Positions 16,422 through 24,960 of a stretch of 64,000 nucleotides of DNA are shown here, piece after piece. This stretch comes from Allobosea robiniae (GTDB lineage: Bacteria; Pseudomonadota; Alphaproteobacteria; Rhizobiales; Beijerinckiaceae). The notes below the pieces were generated by a model. That model saw only the letters and a program-made list of their open reading frames with translations. It did no database searches and had not been told where the DNA came from. The stretch covers positions 62,001 to 126,000 of the forward strand of contig NZ_FNBZ01000001.1 of NCBI RefSeq assembly GCF_900102525.1, in the 5' to 3' direction. Made by a program: the position numbers and the translations under genes. Numbering within the stretch: position 1 is the first letter of the stretch; the number at the start of each line of letters is the position of its first letter.

Positions 16422-17111
16422 ATGAACGGACAAGGCTTCTTGGGACTGCCGGTCGCCGAAACGGCGCAAACATGGCTCAGGCGAGCCGCCGATATTCTAC
16501 TAGCCGGCGCTGCGTTGTTTTTGCTGGCGCCGCTCATGCTGCTCATAACGATCGCCATATGGCTGGAATCCGGGCAGCCAACGCTGTTCTGTCAAACTCG
16601 ACTTGGACAGGGCGGCCGGCGTTTTCGTATGTACAAGTTCAGGAAGTTCCATGCAGACGCCGGCCAGGCAGGCTGCCCGTTGACGCTCGAGCAGGACCCC
16701 CGGATGACCCAGGTCGGGCGCCTGCTTATGAAGACGAAGCTCGACGAGTTGCCGCAGTTCTGGAACGTGATCAAGGGCGACATGGCGATCGTCGGACCAC
16801 GGCCGGAGAGCCTTGCTTTCGCGGATTGCTTCCATAACGGCTGGGAAGAGTTGCTCAGATACAAGCCCGGCCTCGTCGGCCCGTGCCAGATCATATTCCG
16901 GAACGAGGCCGCCGCCTTCCCGAAAGGTGCCGACGTCAACGAGTTCTATCGCACCGTCGTGTTTCCGCTGAAGGCGCGCATCGACCTCGACTACTTCCGC
17001 AGCAGAAGCCTGGCATCGGATGTCGTGATCATGATCAGGAGCTTCCTGGCGATCTGCGGCTGGGCCTCGGTCGCGAGCGCAGGCCTCAGGCAAGTCGAAC
17101 GCCGCGCCTGA
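16422..17111 (+). CDS. Undecaprenyl-phosphate phosphoglycosyltransferase (priming enzyme, PglC/WcaJ-C type)
   Basis: A 229-residue monotopic phosphoglycosyltransferase. It has one membrane segment (about residues 22-45), then RLGQGGRRFRMYKFRKF, the catalytic DE pair in TKLDELPQFWNVIKGDMAIVGPRP (seen in part), and a YKPGLVGP motif. It transfers sugar 1-phosphate to the lipid carrier and so starts each repeat unit. The start was chosen at 16422 because GAGGAG lies 8 bases before it, overlapping the previous gene's stop. It lacks the large N-terminal domain of full WcaJ proteins. Confidence 0.92.
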   Translation: MNGQGFLGLPVAETAQTWLRRAADILLAGAALFLLAPLMLLITIAIWLESGQPTLFCQTRLGQGGRRFRMYKFRKFHADAGQAGCPLTLEQDPRMTQVGRLLMKTKLDELPQFWNVIKGDMAIVGPRPESLAFADCFHNGWEELLRYKPGLVGPCQIIFRNEAAAFPKGADVNEFYRTVVFPLKARIDLDYFRSRSLASDVVIMIRSFLAICGWASVASAGLRQVERRA

Positions 17112-17152
17112 GCCGGTGCGAACCTAGAATGTCCAGTCCAGGAGGTCATGCC

Positions 17153-18160
17153 ATGTCCTATGATGGTGCAAAGGTGCTTGTGACGGGCGCCGACGGCTTC
17201 ATCGGCTCGCATCTCACCGAGGCGCTCGTGAATTGCGGCGCCAGGGTCACGGCTTTAACCCTCTACAACTCCTTCGACAGCCATGGCTGGCTGGACGAAA
17301 TCCCGGAGGCGACCAAAGGCCGGCTCGATCTCGTCCGCGGCGATGTCCGCGACGCGGCCTTCATCTCGCGCGTCGTGCCGGGTCAAGACATCATCTTCCA
17401 CCTCGCAGCGCTGATCGCCATCCCGCACTCCTACGCCGCCGCGCAGACTTATGTCGAAACGAACATCCTCGGAACCCTGAACATCCTCGAAGCTGCCCGC
17501 CAGAGTGGGACGGAGCGGATCGTCCATACCTCGACAAGCGAGGTGTATGGAACGGCGTTGAAGATGCCGATCTCGGAAGAGCACCCGTTGCAGGGCCAAT
17601 CTCCCTATTCGGCATCCAAGATCGGTGCCGACATGATGTCGGAAGCTTTTGCCCGGTCATTCGGTTTGCCTGTCGTGACGCTGCGTCCTTTCAATACATT
17701 TGGTCCACGGCAGAGCGAGCGGGCGATCATTCCGACGCTCATCCGACAGGCTCTGGATCCGAACTGCGCCGCCATACGGGTCGGCGACACGACGCCGGTG
17801 CGCGACCTCACCTTCGTGGAAGACACCGTAGCTGCCTTTTTGATGGCGGGATCATCCCCGGATCTGGAGTTCGGCCGAGCCTACAATGCTGGAAGCCAGC
17901 ACGGCGTGACAGTGGCCAACCTGATCGACCTGGTGCTCGAACTCTCCGGCACTTCCAAACCGGTGGTCCAAGAGGGCGTCCGGATGCGACCTGCCAACTC
18001 GGAAGTGCGTGCGCTTCTGGCCGACTGCAGCCGCTTCGCGGCGGTTACGGGCTGGCAGCCACGGACCGGCCTGCGCGAGGGCATCGGGCGTACCACCGAA
18101 TGGTGGCGGACCCGTCTCGCGATGGGCCGGGTGCGCTCGCAGAGCAATTTCATGACCTGA
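17153..18160 (+). CDS. NAD-dependent sugar 4,6-dehydratase, LegB-like (extended SDR)
   Basis: A 335-residue short-chain dehydrogenase. It has the Rossmann motif TGADGFIGSHL, the active-site TSTSEVYGTA and YSASK, and the LegB-type phrases YNSFDSHGWLD and LRPFNTFGPRQSERA. LegB enzymes convert UDP-GlcNAc to the 4-keto-6-deoxy sugar; the assignment of this substrate is inference. GGAGG lies 7 bases before the ATG. With the upstream aminotransferase it forms a plausible two-step route to an amino sugar for the repeat unit. Confidence 0.88.
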   Translation: MSYDGAKVLVTGADGFIGSHLTEALVNCGARVTALTLYNSFDSHGWLDEIPEATKGRLDLVRGDVRDAAFISRVVPGQDIIFHLAALIAIPHSYAAAQTYVETNILGTLNILEAARQSGTERIVHTSTSEVYGTALKMPISEEHPLQGQSPYSASKIGADMMSEAFARSFGLPVVTLRPFNTFGPRQSERAIIPTLIRQALDPNCAAIRVGDTTPVRDLTFVEDTVAAFLMAGSSPDLEFGRAYNAGSQHGVTVANLIDLVLELSGTSKPVVQEGVRMRPANSEVRALLADCSRFAAVTGWQPRTGLREGIGRTTEWWRTRLAMGRVRSQSNFMT

Positions 18161-18221
18161 TCTCACCGCCCTGCCTGGACCGCCGCGCGGCGCCGGCTCC
18201 AGAACCGATACGAGGCTCTCG

Positions 18222-19490
18222 ATGGGACATCCATCTGCGCGCAAGGGCTGGGCAGCGACACTGCTCATGGCCGGCATAGCTTTGCTCTGGACGCATGGAG
18301 CTTGCCGCGCTGAATATCTGCTCTCTCCCGGCGACGTGGTGGAAATCGCCGTCGCGCCAATGCCGGAGCTGCGGCAGCGTATGCCGGTGCAGCCCGACGG
18401 AACCATCATCATCCCAATGCTAGGGGCAGTGATGGCGGCAGGATCGGCCCCGCAGGTGCTGCAGGACCGGGTCGAGACAGCCTTCGCAGCGAAAATCCTC
18501 CGCCAGCGAATGCCCGACGGGCGCGAGCGGATCGTGTTGCTTCAGCCTGGCGATGTCACCACGGCAGTCGTCGAGTACCGGCCCATCTATGTGAGCGGCG
18601 ACGTGCTCAACCCGGGGCAGTACGCCTACCGGCCACAGATGACGGCGCGCCATGCCATTGCTCTCTCAGGCGGCCCGAGCACAGTACGGGGCCGTCCCGG
18701 GCAGTCAGGCGTCGAGATCGCGGAGGCGGAGCGCGAATACCGAACTGCGACAAGCGCGCTTGCCAAGGAGCATGTTGTCTCCTGGCGGCTTGCCGCGGAA
18801 CTCGATGGATCCGAAACGATCAAGGAACAGCCCCTCGGGTACCTGTCCATATCGGCCGCTTCGCTTGCCGACTTTCTGCGCGTCGAGACCCGTTACCTGC
18901 AGGTTCGCCTCAAGGAAACCAAGAGCGAGCGGGCCTATCTGGAGAGTATGGTGCGACAGGCCGGCGAGCAGATCGAGACTCTCACCACGCAAGTGCAGGG
19001 GGAGCAGAGCGGCCTCCAAGCCGACATGGCAGAGCTTGATCGCGTGAACAAACTCTTCGGCACCGGCAGCTTGCCGAGCCCGCGCGTCACGGATAGTCGC
19101 CGGGCCGTCCTGCTGTCGTCGACCCGGCGCCTTCAGACGATTGCGAACCTGACCCAGGTCAAGCAACAGCGGGATGAACTGCTTTGGCGCCTGGACAAGG
19201 TCGACACCCAAAGGCGCATCGACGTGCTACGCGAAAGCAGGGAATCGCAGCTGCGTATGACCGAGCTGAGAGCGCGGCTCGATGGCGCGACAGAGAAGCT
19301 GCGTGTGCTTGGGCAGATGGTCGTCCTCGAAACGGGCGCCAACGTCGCGCGGCTGGGCGTCACGATCATCCGTAAAGCTCGAACGAACTGGGATCGCATT
19401 CCCGCGTCCGAGGACACCGAGCTGATGCCGGGCGACACCGTCGAAGTCGTGTTCCGGCGTGAGGATGCTTCGACGGCAGCGGTGCAGTGA
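18222..19490 (+). CDS. Polysaccharide export periplasmic/outer-membrane protein, ExoF-like (OPX)
   Basis: A 422-residue protein with a signal peptide (cleavage likely after GACRA, residue ~30). It has a Poly_export domain starting EYLLSPGDVVEI, an SLBB-type segment (PIYVSGDVLNPGQYAYRP) and a long coiled coil at about residues 215-370. This is the ExoF arrangement of rhizobial succinoglycan export rather than lipoprotein Wza; no lipobox is present. It should connect the chain-length protein to the outer membrane. GAGG lies 6 bases before the ATG. Confidence 0.9.
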   Translation: MGHPSARKGWAATLLMAGIALLWTHGACRAEYLLSPGDVVEIAVAPMPELRQRMPVQPDGTIIIPMLGAVMAAGSAPQVLQDRVETAFAAKILRQRMPDGRERIVLLQPGDVTTAVVEYRPIYVSGDVLNPGQYAYRPQMTARHAIALSGGPSTVRGRPGQSGVEIAEAEREYRTATSALAKEHVVSWRLAAELDGSETIKEQPLGYLSISAASLADFLRVETRYLQVRLKETKSERAYLESMVRQAGEQIETLTTQVQGEQSGLQADMAELDRVNKLFGTGSLPSPRVTDSRRAVLLSSTRRLQTIANLTQVKQQRDELLWRLDKVDTQRRIDVLRESRESQLRMTELRARLDGATEKLRVLGQMVVLETGANVARLGVTIIRKARTNWDRIPASEDTELMPGDTVEVVFRREDASTAAVQ

Positions 19491-19704
19491 ACCCGCTCCG
19501 GAGACCTTTTCTTCACGCGAACCGGTGTCCGCTGCGCTCGAAAATGCTCTCGCGATGACATGGCTTCGGTCGCACTGATCCACCGGTGCGACAAAGCAAA
19601 GCCGGCGTCAGTCGCTGTGAACCGCCTCCGGGAAACCCGGCGCGGTTCAGATCTCCTCTCAGAGCATGCTTGGCTGCCGGCCGCACGCACATGGGCGCCT
19701 GCCT

Positions 19705-19926
19705 TTACTGGATCGGGCGCTCCCTGGTGCGAGCCTCGTTCGCTATGTCAAGCATTGCCTCAAGCTGGGCGAGCGTCGCTGGCGAGAAGATCAAATTCAT
19801 GATCTGGCCGCCGGACATCTCAAGGCTGATCATCGTTTCGCCTCGAGGGGTGGCCGTTATCGCGACCGCCTGGACATCGACGACATCAAGGTCGATCTCC
19901 GGCAACAAGATCTGCTTCTGCCCCAT
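19705..19926 (-). CDS. Small conserved-looking protein, function unknown
   Basis: A 73-residue acidic protein on the strand opposite the polysaccharide operon. It contains VDVQAVAITATPRGETMISLEMSGG (seen in part) and a C-terminal helix LAQLEAMLDIANEA. AGGGG lies 4 bases before the ATG, and the composition is protein-like with no membrane segment. No family was recognised. A 13-bp inverted repeat GTGGGGGCCCCAC lies just upstream at 19942-19954. The flanking bases 19491-19704 show nothing. Confidence 0.55.
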   Translation of the reverse strand: MGQKQILLPEIDLDVVDVQAVAITATPRGETMISLEMSGGQIMNLIFSPATLAQLEAMLDIANEARTRERPIQ

Positions 19927-20058
19927 TAGTCCCCTACCGTCGTGGGGGCCCCACTGCGTCAGAGATGCGCTTTCCGATCTCGTGCTTTTCGGCCGTGCCG
20001 TCGGCTTCGAGTTGTGCTTCCCGACTTCCGGACACTATTGGCAGAACCTTTCAGCGAA

Positions 20059-20099
20059 TTGATCCTCATCAAGACTGCGAAGCCCGGCCGACGTAGGGT
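20059..20099 (+). promoter_or_regulatory. Perfect FNR/FixK box with -10 before the polymerase operon
   Basis: TTGATCCTCATCAA (20059-20072) is an exact TTGAT-N4-ATCAA match. TAGGGT (20094-20099) starts 35 bases after the box start, exactly the offset seen at 14385/14420. It would drive the remnant gene and the polymerase-flippase-ligase genes. This gives the second half of the plus-strand cluster its own promoter. Confidence 0.55.
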
Positions 20100-20126
20100 T
20101 TCGATCGCAGCGAGAGGAGGCCGGCG

Positions 20127-20390
20127 ATGAAAGCTGTCATCCAAGCAGGTGCCCGGCGCAAGCGGCTGATGCCCATCAGCGCCAAGCCTGTGCTGGAGTT
20201 CCTGCTGCGCTGGCTACGACGATACAACGTCGACGCCATGAACCGGGAAGCGGGCAAGAGCGCGCGCGTCTTTGTGGCCCGCCACCATGACTTGGCGGCT
20301 CACCTCGGCTACCTGCCCGTCGCCGTGGACATGCCCCGCCGCCGTGCATCGCGCGGAACCAGCGGGCCGCCTCGGGAGGTTACGCGGTGA
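20127..20390 (+). pseudogene. Decayed 5' copy of the nucleotidyltransferase gene
   Basis: The first ~38 codons match the start of the gene at 14451: MKAVIQAG, RLMP, then KPVLEFLLRWLRRYNV against RPVLELLLRWLRRNNI. The glycine-rich nucleotide loop is changed (GGKGT to ARRKR). Eleven residues (YTSVLPKPLMP) are missing exactly between two LMP repeats. The remaining ~49 codons are unrelated. GGAGG lies 6 bases upstream. The frame ends in a GTGA overlap with the polymerase gene, so it may survive as a leader for coupled translation. It cannot be an active enzyme. Confidence 0.75.
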
Positions 20391-21802
20391 CGGCCCGAAC
20401 GGCGCGGCAATCGCTCGTGCATGTCGCGTCCTGGGTCGGCGGTGCCGGTCTCCTGTCGCTCGTTGCCCTCGCGCTCCTGATCTTGAGGAACCCATCCGTC
20501 CCCGTAATGCTCATCGGCTTGGCCGTCGTGGCGACGATCGGCCTGCTGCTGCTGCGAAACCCGCTTGCCGCGCTCCTGCTCGCCGCGTTCGTGCTCCTGC
20601 TGCCGCCAGGGGACCTTCGGGTGGAGGGGATCTACATGCTCGCCAGCAACGGCACGGTCGTCGCAGCTCTTGGGATCTGGCTCGTCCGGGCGCTGAGCGG
20701 GAACGAGACGGTCAAATGGAACCCCACTTGCCTTCTCCTCGCGCTGTACATCGCATGGGGGCTCGTGACGCTGCTCTGGGCGCCGGATCTCGTCGAAGGT
20801 CGCCGCAAGCTGATCGCCTGGACGTTCAGCTTTATCCTGCTGTTTTTGATCTGCAACGAGGTGAGATCGCTGCCGGCAGTAGACCGCTTCATGCGGATGC
20901 TGAGCTTGATGGGCTGGCTCATGATTCTTTGCGGGATTTATACGGCCCTGTTCACCGATTTCGTGTTTGGAACCAGACTGAAAAGTTTCAACATGAATGA
21001 GAATACCTTGGGCGTCATGCTGATCATGGCACTTCCCGGGGTCATCTGGCCGGTGATGCGAAGTGACGGGCCTCGCCGGAGGTCCATGCTCATCCTGGCA
21101 ATAACCTACATGCTTTGCGCCGTGGCGTTGATCGCACTCAGCGGATCGCGAGGAGGCGCGATTTCGGTCGGCCTCCTGTTGCTGATGCTGCTGTTCTTCA
21201 GACCCGCGCGGAAATGGGCCGTCGGCGGCGTCGCGCTCATTCTTTGTCTGTTCCTCTTCGCCCCGTTCCTCTTCGACACCCTCATTCAAAGGGCTGTCGA
21301 AGGAGATGGCGGCGAGCTCGGCGGACGGTCTGTCTTGTGGGAAGCAAGCCTTCTGTTCATGCGCGACCATCTGCTGACGGGAGCCGGCATCGGCAACGGC
21401 CCCTTCAGGCTGCACCCCTACATCGCGTCGCTGACCAGCGAGGTCAACCACCGCACGGATCTGCCCAGCCACCAGCCGTTTCTCGAGGTCGGTGTGGACA
21501 CGGGTCTGGTCGGGCTGATCATCTACGTCTGCATGATCGGATCCGCGATACGGAGTTTCGTGCGCTCCCGCTCCTGCTGGTTGCTCTCTCCTTCCTGTCC
21601 GGACGGATACTACTTGACCGTGATCGGAGCCACGGCGGCGTACGGGTCCACATGGCTCAAGGCGGGAGGGTTGGAAAACCACGCCAGCCTCATCGTGATA
21701 CTCGCCCTGCTCCTGATCCCGTCCTTAGTGCAGGAGGCCGACGATCGAAGCGCACAGGAGGGCGGCCCCTGGCTGTCGAAGCGTCGCCATGACCGCGGCT
21801 AG
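20387..21802 (+). CDS. O-antigen ligase/Wzy-type polysaccharide polymerase
   Basis: A 471-residue integral membrane protein with about ten to twelve hydrophobic segments and the Wzy_C-type motif ALSGSRGGAISVGLLLLM. A larger periplasmic loop follows (GRSVLWEAS, HLLTGAGIGNGPF, HQPFLEVGVDTGLVGL). It is expected to polymerise lipid-linked repeat units at the periplasmic face. The GTG start overlaps the remnant gene's stop (GTGA). The last 14 bases overlap an upstream in-frame ATG of the flippase gene. Confidence 0.88.
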   Translation: MTARTARQSLVHVASWVGGAGLLSLVALALLILRNPSVPVMLIGLAVVATIGLLLLRNPLAALLLAAFVLLLPPGDLRVEGIYMLASNGTVVAALGIWLVRALSGNETVKWNPTCLLLALYIAWGLVTLLWAPDLVEGRRKLIAWTFSFILLFLICNEVRSLPAVDRFMRMLSLMGWLMILCGIYTALFTDFVFGTRLKSFNMNENTLGVMLIMALPGVIWPVMRSDGPRRRSMLILAITYMLCAVALIALSGSRGGAISVGLLLLMLLFFRPARKWAVGGVALILCLFLFAPFLFDTLIQRAVEGDGGELGGRSVLWEASLLFMRDHLLTGAGIGNGPFRLHPYIASLTSEVNHRTDLPSHQPFLEVGVDTGLVGLIIYVCMIGSAIRSFVRSRSCWLLSPSCPDGYYLTVIGATAAYGSTWLKAGGLENHASLIVILALLLIPSLVQEADDRSAQEGGPWLSKRRHDRG

Positions 21803-21812
21803 CGAGGGGGCG

Positions 21813-23363
21813 ATGAACGCGCACGCAGCCGCCCCGCCGCGTGACGAGGCCAGCGGGCGGTTCGTCGTCAACGTCGGCAGCAGCCTCGTTTACGTCGTGC
21901 TGAACACCGGCATCATGTTCTGGTACATCCCTTTCCTGCTGAAGCATCTCGGGGTTGCGGCCTACGGGATGGTTCCCCTGTCGTCCTCCTTGGTCATGTT
22001 CGCGATGATCGTATGCGAGGGGGTGAACGGTGCGATCTACCGCAACCTGGCGATCGATCTGAACCGGGGAAATCTGCCCGCCGCGCAAAGGACGTTCAAC
22101 AGTGCCGTGATGCTGACGATCGCGGTCAGTTGCTTCCTGCTGGTTCCGATGGCCCCGGCGGTTTGGCTCTTTCCCCAACTCTTCGAGGTGCCGCCGGGCC
22201 TCGAGGGCGCGGCGCGGTTCCTGCTCGCGGGCTCCTTCTTCACCGCCCTGACATTCCTTGTCGGAAGCCCTTTCGACGCATCGAGCCTGATCACTCACCG
22301 GTTCGACGTCCGCAACGCCATTCGGTCCGCGGTTGCCTTGAGCAGGGTCGGGATCGTGGCCCTGTGCTTCCTTGTCTGGCCGGCGAGCCTCCTGCACGTC
22401 GGCCTCGGCCTGATCGCCTCCGCCCTCCTCGGCCTGGGCAGTTGCGTGATCGCGTGGCGACGGCTGACCCCGCAGTTGCGCCTGCATCGCGCAGATGTGG
22501 ACCCCCACCACTTCCGGCCGCTGTTGAATTTCGGCGCCTGGTCGGCGGTGAACACGGCCGGAATGCTGCTGCTCATGCAGGTCGACCTCCTCATCGTGAA
22601 CGCATTGTTCGGTTCAACCATGACCGGTCGTTACGGCGCATTGCTTGCTTTCGCGGTGCTCATGCACACGCTGGCCGAGGTGGTCATACCGATTTTCAGC
22701 CCGATGATCATGGCCCGCTACGCCATCGGCGATGTCACGGGTGTGCGCAGACTGCTGGAATCCGCCGTCGGCTTTCTCGCCTTCGGGCTGGCCCTGCCGG
22801 TCGGGCTCCTCTGCGGGCTCGGCCGCCCACTCCTGTCGCTGTGGCTCGGGCCCGATTTCGCCGAGTTCGACATGCTCCTGGCAGTCCTCGTGGCTCATCT
22901 GGCGGTGAATCTGGCGGGCCGGCCGATCGGTTACCTCCTCACCGCGCACAACAAGGTGAAGCAGCAGGGTTTGGTGACGCTGGTGCTCGGCGTCGTGAAC
23001 ATTGGGCTGGCAGTCGCGCTCGCCCTCTGGGCCAATTGGGGCGTGCTCGGCATCGCGGCGGCGGCCGCGATCGTTTGGACCTTGAAGAACACGCTCATCC
23101 TTCCGGTATACGCCGCACGCGTGCTCGGCTTGGACTGGTGGGCGTTCCTGCCCCGGCTCGCGGGTGGAGCTGCGGCGGTGCTCGGGATAGCGCTGGCTGG
23201 CAGGGCACTTGCCGCCGAATGGCCACCGCTCGATTGGATCAGTCTCGCGGCGATGGCCGGTGCGATATCGGCACTATACTTGATCATACTCATAGGTTTC
23301 ATCATCCGCCCCGACGATCGCAAGCTGATCTCGCGGCTCATACTTCGGAGGGCACATGATTAA
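21813..23363 (+). CDS. Wzx-type polysaccharide flippase (MATE/MOP superfamily)
   Basis: A 516-residue protein with about 12-14 membrane segments in two halves. It begins with the charged-hydrophobic pattern GSSLVYVVLNTGIMFWYIPFLLKHLG typical of polysaccharide_synt proteins (seen in part). It moves lipid-linked repeat units across the inner membrane for the neighbouring polymerase. GAGGGG lies directly before the chosen ATG; an in-frame ATG at 21789 would add eight residues but has no ribosome-binding site. The gene ends eight bases into the next one. Confidence 0.9.
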   Translation: MNAHAAAPPRDEASGRFVVNVGSSLVYVVLNTGIMFWYIPFLLKHLGVAAYGMVPLSSSLVMFAMIVCEGVNGAIYRNLAIDLNRGNLPAAQRTFNSAVMLTIAVSCFLLVPMAPAVWLFPQLFEVPPGLEGAARFLLAGSFFTALTFLVGSPFDASSLITHRFDVRNAIRSAVALSRVGIVALCFLVWPASLLHVGLGLIASALLGLGSCVIAWRRLTPQLRLHRADVDPHHFRPLLNFGAWSAVNTAGMLLLMQVDLLIVNALFGSTMTGRYGALLAFAVLMHTLAEVVIPIFSPMIMARYAIGDVTGVRRLLESAVGFLAFGLALPVGLLCGLGRPLLSLWLGPDFAEFDMLLAVLVAHLAVNLAGRPIGYLLTAHNKVKQQGLVTLVLGVVNIGLAVALALWANWGVLGIAAAAAIVWTLKNTLILPVYAARVLGLDWWAFLPRLAGGAAAVLGIALAGRALAAEWPPLDWISLAAMAGAISALYLIILIGFIIRPDDRKLISRLILRRAHD

Positions 23364-24717
23364 CTGGCGCCGCCCCATGCTGAAGTTCTACGACGAGCGC
23401 GTCATGAACCGCCCGATCCCGCGATGCCGCACCTTGATCTCGGACTTTTATGCCCTGCCCCGCGAAGCGCGGCGAAACCTGCGGGATCAGCGTCTGACGC
23501 AACTGCTCAGGCACGCAGCGCGACACGTGCCGCACTACCGAAAGCTGCTGGCCGATCGAGAGATCGCGCGTGGTGACGTCATTGATCTCGTCAGCTTCGG
23601 GAAGGTGCCACCGCTAACGAGGAGCTTCCTGCAGAACTCCCCTGAGAGTTTGAAGAGCGACGACTTGAGCTCGAGACATTCGTACAAGAACAGTTCCGGG
23701 GGAAGTTCGGGAGAGCCCGTCGCCGTGATCCAGGACCAGGATTACAACGCGATGGGTATCGCCATGACCGAGACGTATCACGGCTGGGTCGGAAGGGACG
23801 CCGGCGAGTCTCTGGTCAAGCTTTGGGGGTCCGATCGGGACGTGGTGTCCGGTACTCTGGGGTGGCGCAACAAGCTCAGCGGCTTCGTTCGCAATCAGAA
23901 ATGGGCGAACTCGTTCAAGATGAGCGAGACGGCGATGTTGCGCTATCTGGATTGGATTCGGCAATACCGTCCCGTTCTCATCGAGGCCTACGCGGACAGC
24001 GCCTTCGAACTTGCTCGCTTCGCAAATGCCCGCGAGACCAGGGTCTCCGGCGTGAGACACGTCATTACCAGCGCGGGCACGCTGCACCCGTTCATGAGGA
24101 AGGAGATTTCGCGCGCGTTCGGCTGTCCGACGCTGAACAGATACGGATGTCGCGAAGTTGGCGACATTGCCGGTGAGCGGACAGAGAACGGTGGCCTGGA
24201 GGTGTTTGACTACTGCAACCTCGTCGAGGTCGTGAAGCCTGACGGTCAGCCCTGCCAGGAAGGGGAAGAGGGCGAGATCCTCGTCACCAATCTCACGAAT
24301 TTCGCGATGCCGCTCATCAGGTACAGACTCGGGGATCGCGCCGTGGTCGGCAAATTCTCCGACGGTCCCTTGCCGTTCGTCGAACGATTGCAGACGGTGT
24401 CGGGACGCCAGACGGACGCGTTTATCTTGAGGGATGGAACGGCCGTATCGGGAATCTTCTTCGTTTATTTTCTCACAGTCTTTCACGAGGCCGGTTGGCT
24501 TCTCAAGACGCAGATCGTCCAGCGCGACTACGACGACGTCGTCGTCAAGATGGTCGTGAAGACGGCTCCGGCGCAATCCGCTTTGGACGAGATCGTCACC
24601 TCGCTTCGGATTTTGCTGGGCCAGTCGTGCAACATCAGTTTCGAGACGCTGCAGGAAATTCCCCCTCTGAAATCCGGAAAGCACAGCTACGTCGTTTCAC
24701 TCGTAAAGCGACCATAG
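23356..24717 (+). CDS. CapK/PaaK-like AMP-dependent ligase of polysaccharide clusters
   Basis: A 453-residue member of the phenylacetate-CoA-ligase-like branch of adenylating enzymes. The ATP loop reads YKNSSGGSSGEPVAV (about 111-125). Further motifs are ITSAGTLHP, the GCREVGDIAGE core and RYRLGDRAVV. Proteins of this type (CapK family) occur in capsule clusters and probably activate a carboxylate for transfer to a sugar, but their chemistry is poorly known. GGAGG lies before the ATG, which overlaps the flippase gene by eight bases. It is the last gene of this transcription unit. Confidence 0.85.
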   Translation: MINWRRPMLKFYDERVMNRPIPRCRTLISDFYALPREARRNLRDQRLTQLLRHAARHVPHYRKLLADREIARGDVIDLVSFGKVPPLTRSFLQNSPESLKSDDLSSRHSYKNSSGGSSGEPVAVIQDQDYNAMGIAMTETYHGWVGRDAGESLVKLWGSDRDVVSGTLGWRNKLSGFVRNQKWANSFKMSETAMLRYLDWIRQYRPVLIEAYADSAFELARFANARETRVSGVRHVITSAGTLHPFMRKEISRAFGCPTLNRYGCREVGDIAGERTENGGLEVFDYCNLVEVVKPDGQPCQEGEEGEILVTNLTNFAMPLIRYRLGDRAVVGKFSDGPLPFVERLQTVSGRQTDAFILRDGTAVSGIFFVYFLTVFHEAGWLLKTQIVQRDYDDVVVKMVVKTAPAQSALDEIVTSLRILLGQSCNISFETLQEIPPLKSGKHSYVVSLVKRP

Positions 24718-24960
24718 AAGGTGATCGCCCGGACAACCCAGATCATGCAGATCTGTATCTGGAGCCATTGAAAAAGGCTGCCTTCGCGCGGTTCTCTTGA
24801 TCCTGGTCGCGATTGGGGATCGGCCAGCTGGACACCGGCAAGACCCCACCGCGGCCAGCGACATCGTGTTTCACTCGCCCGGCAGCGCACTGGGCAGGCG
24901 GACTCATGGAACAGCGGTCGGTTTTTGAGATGTCACAGCACAGGTGACGCCCTGACGCAC

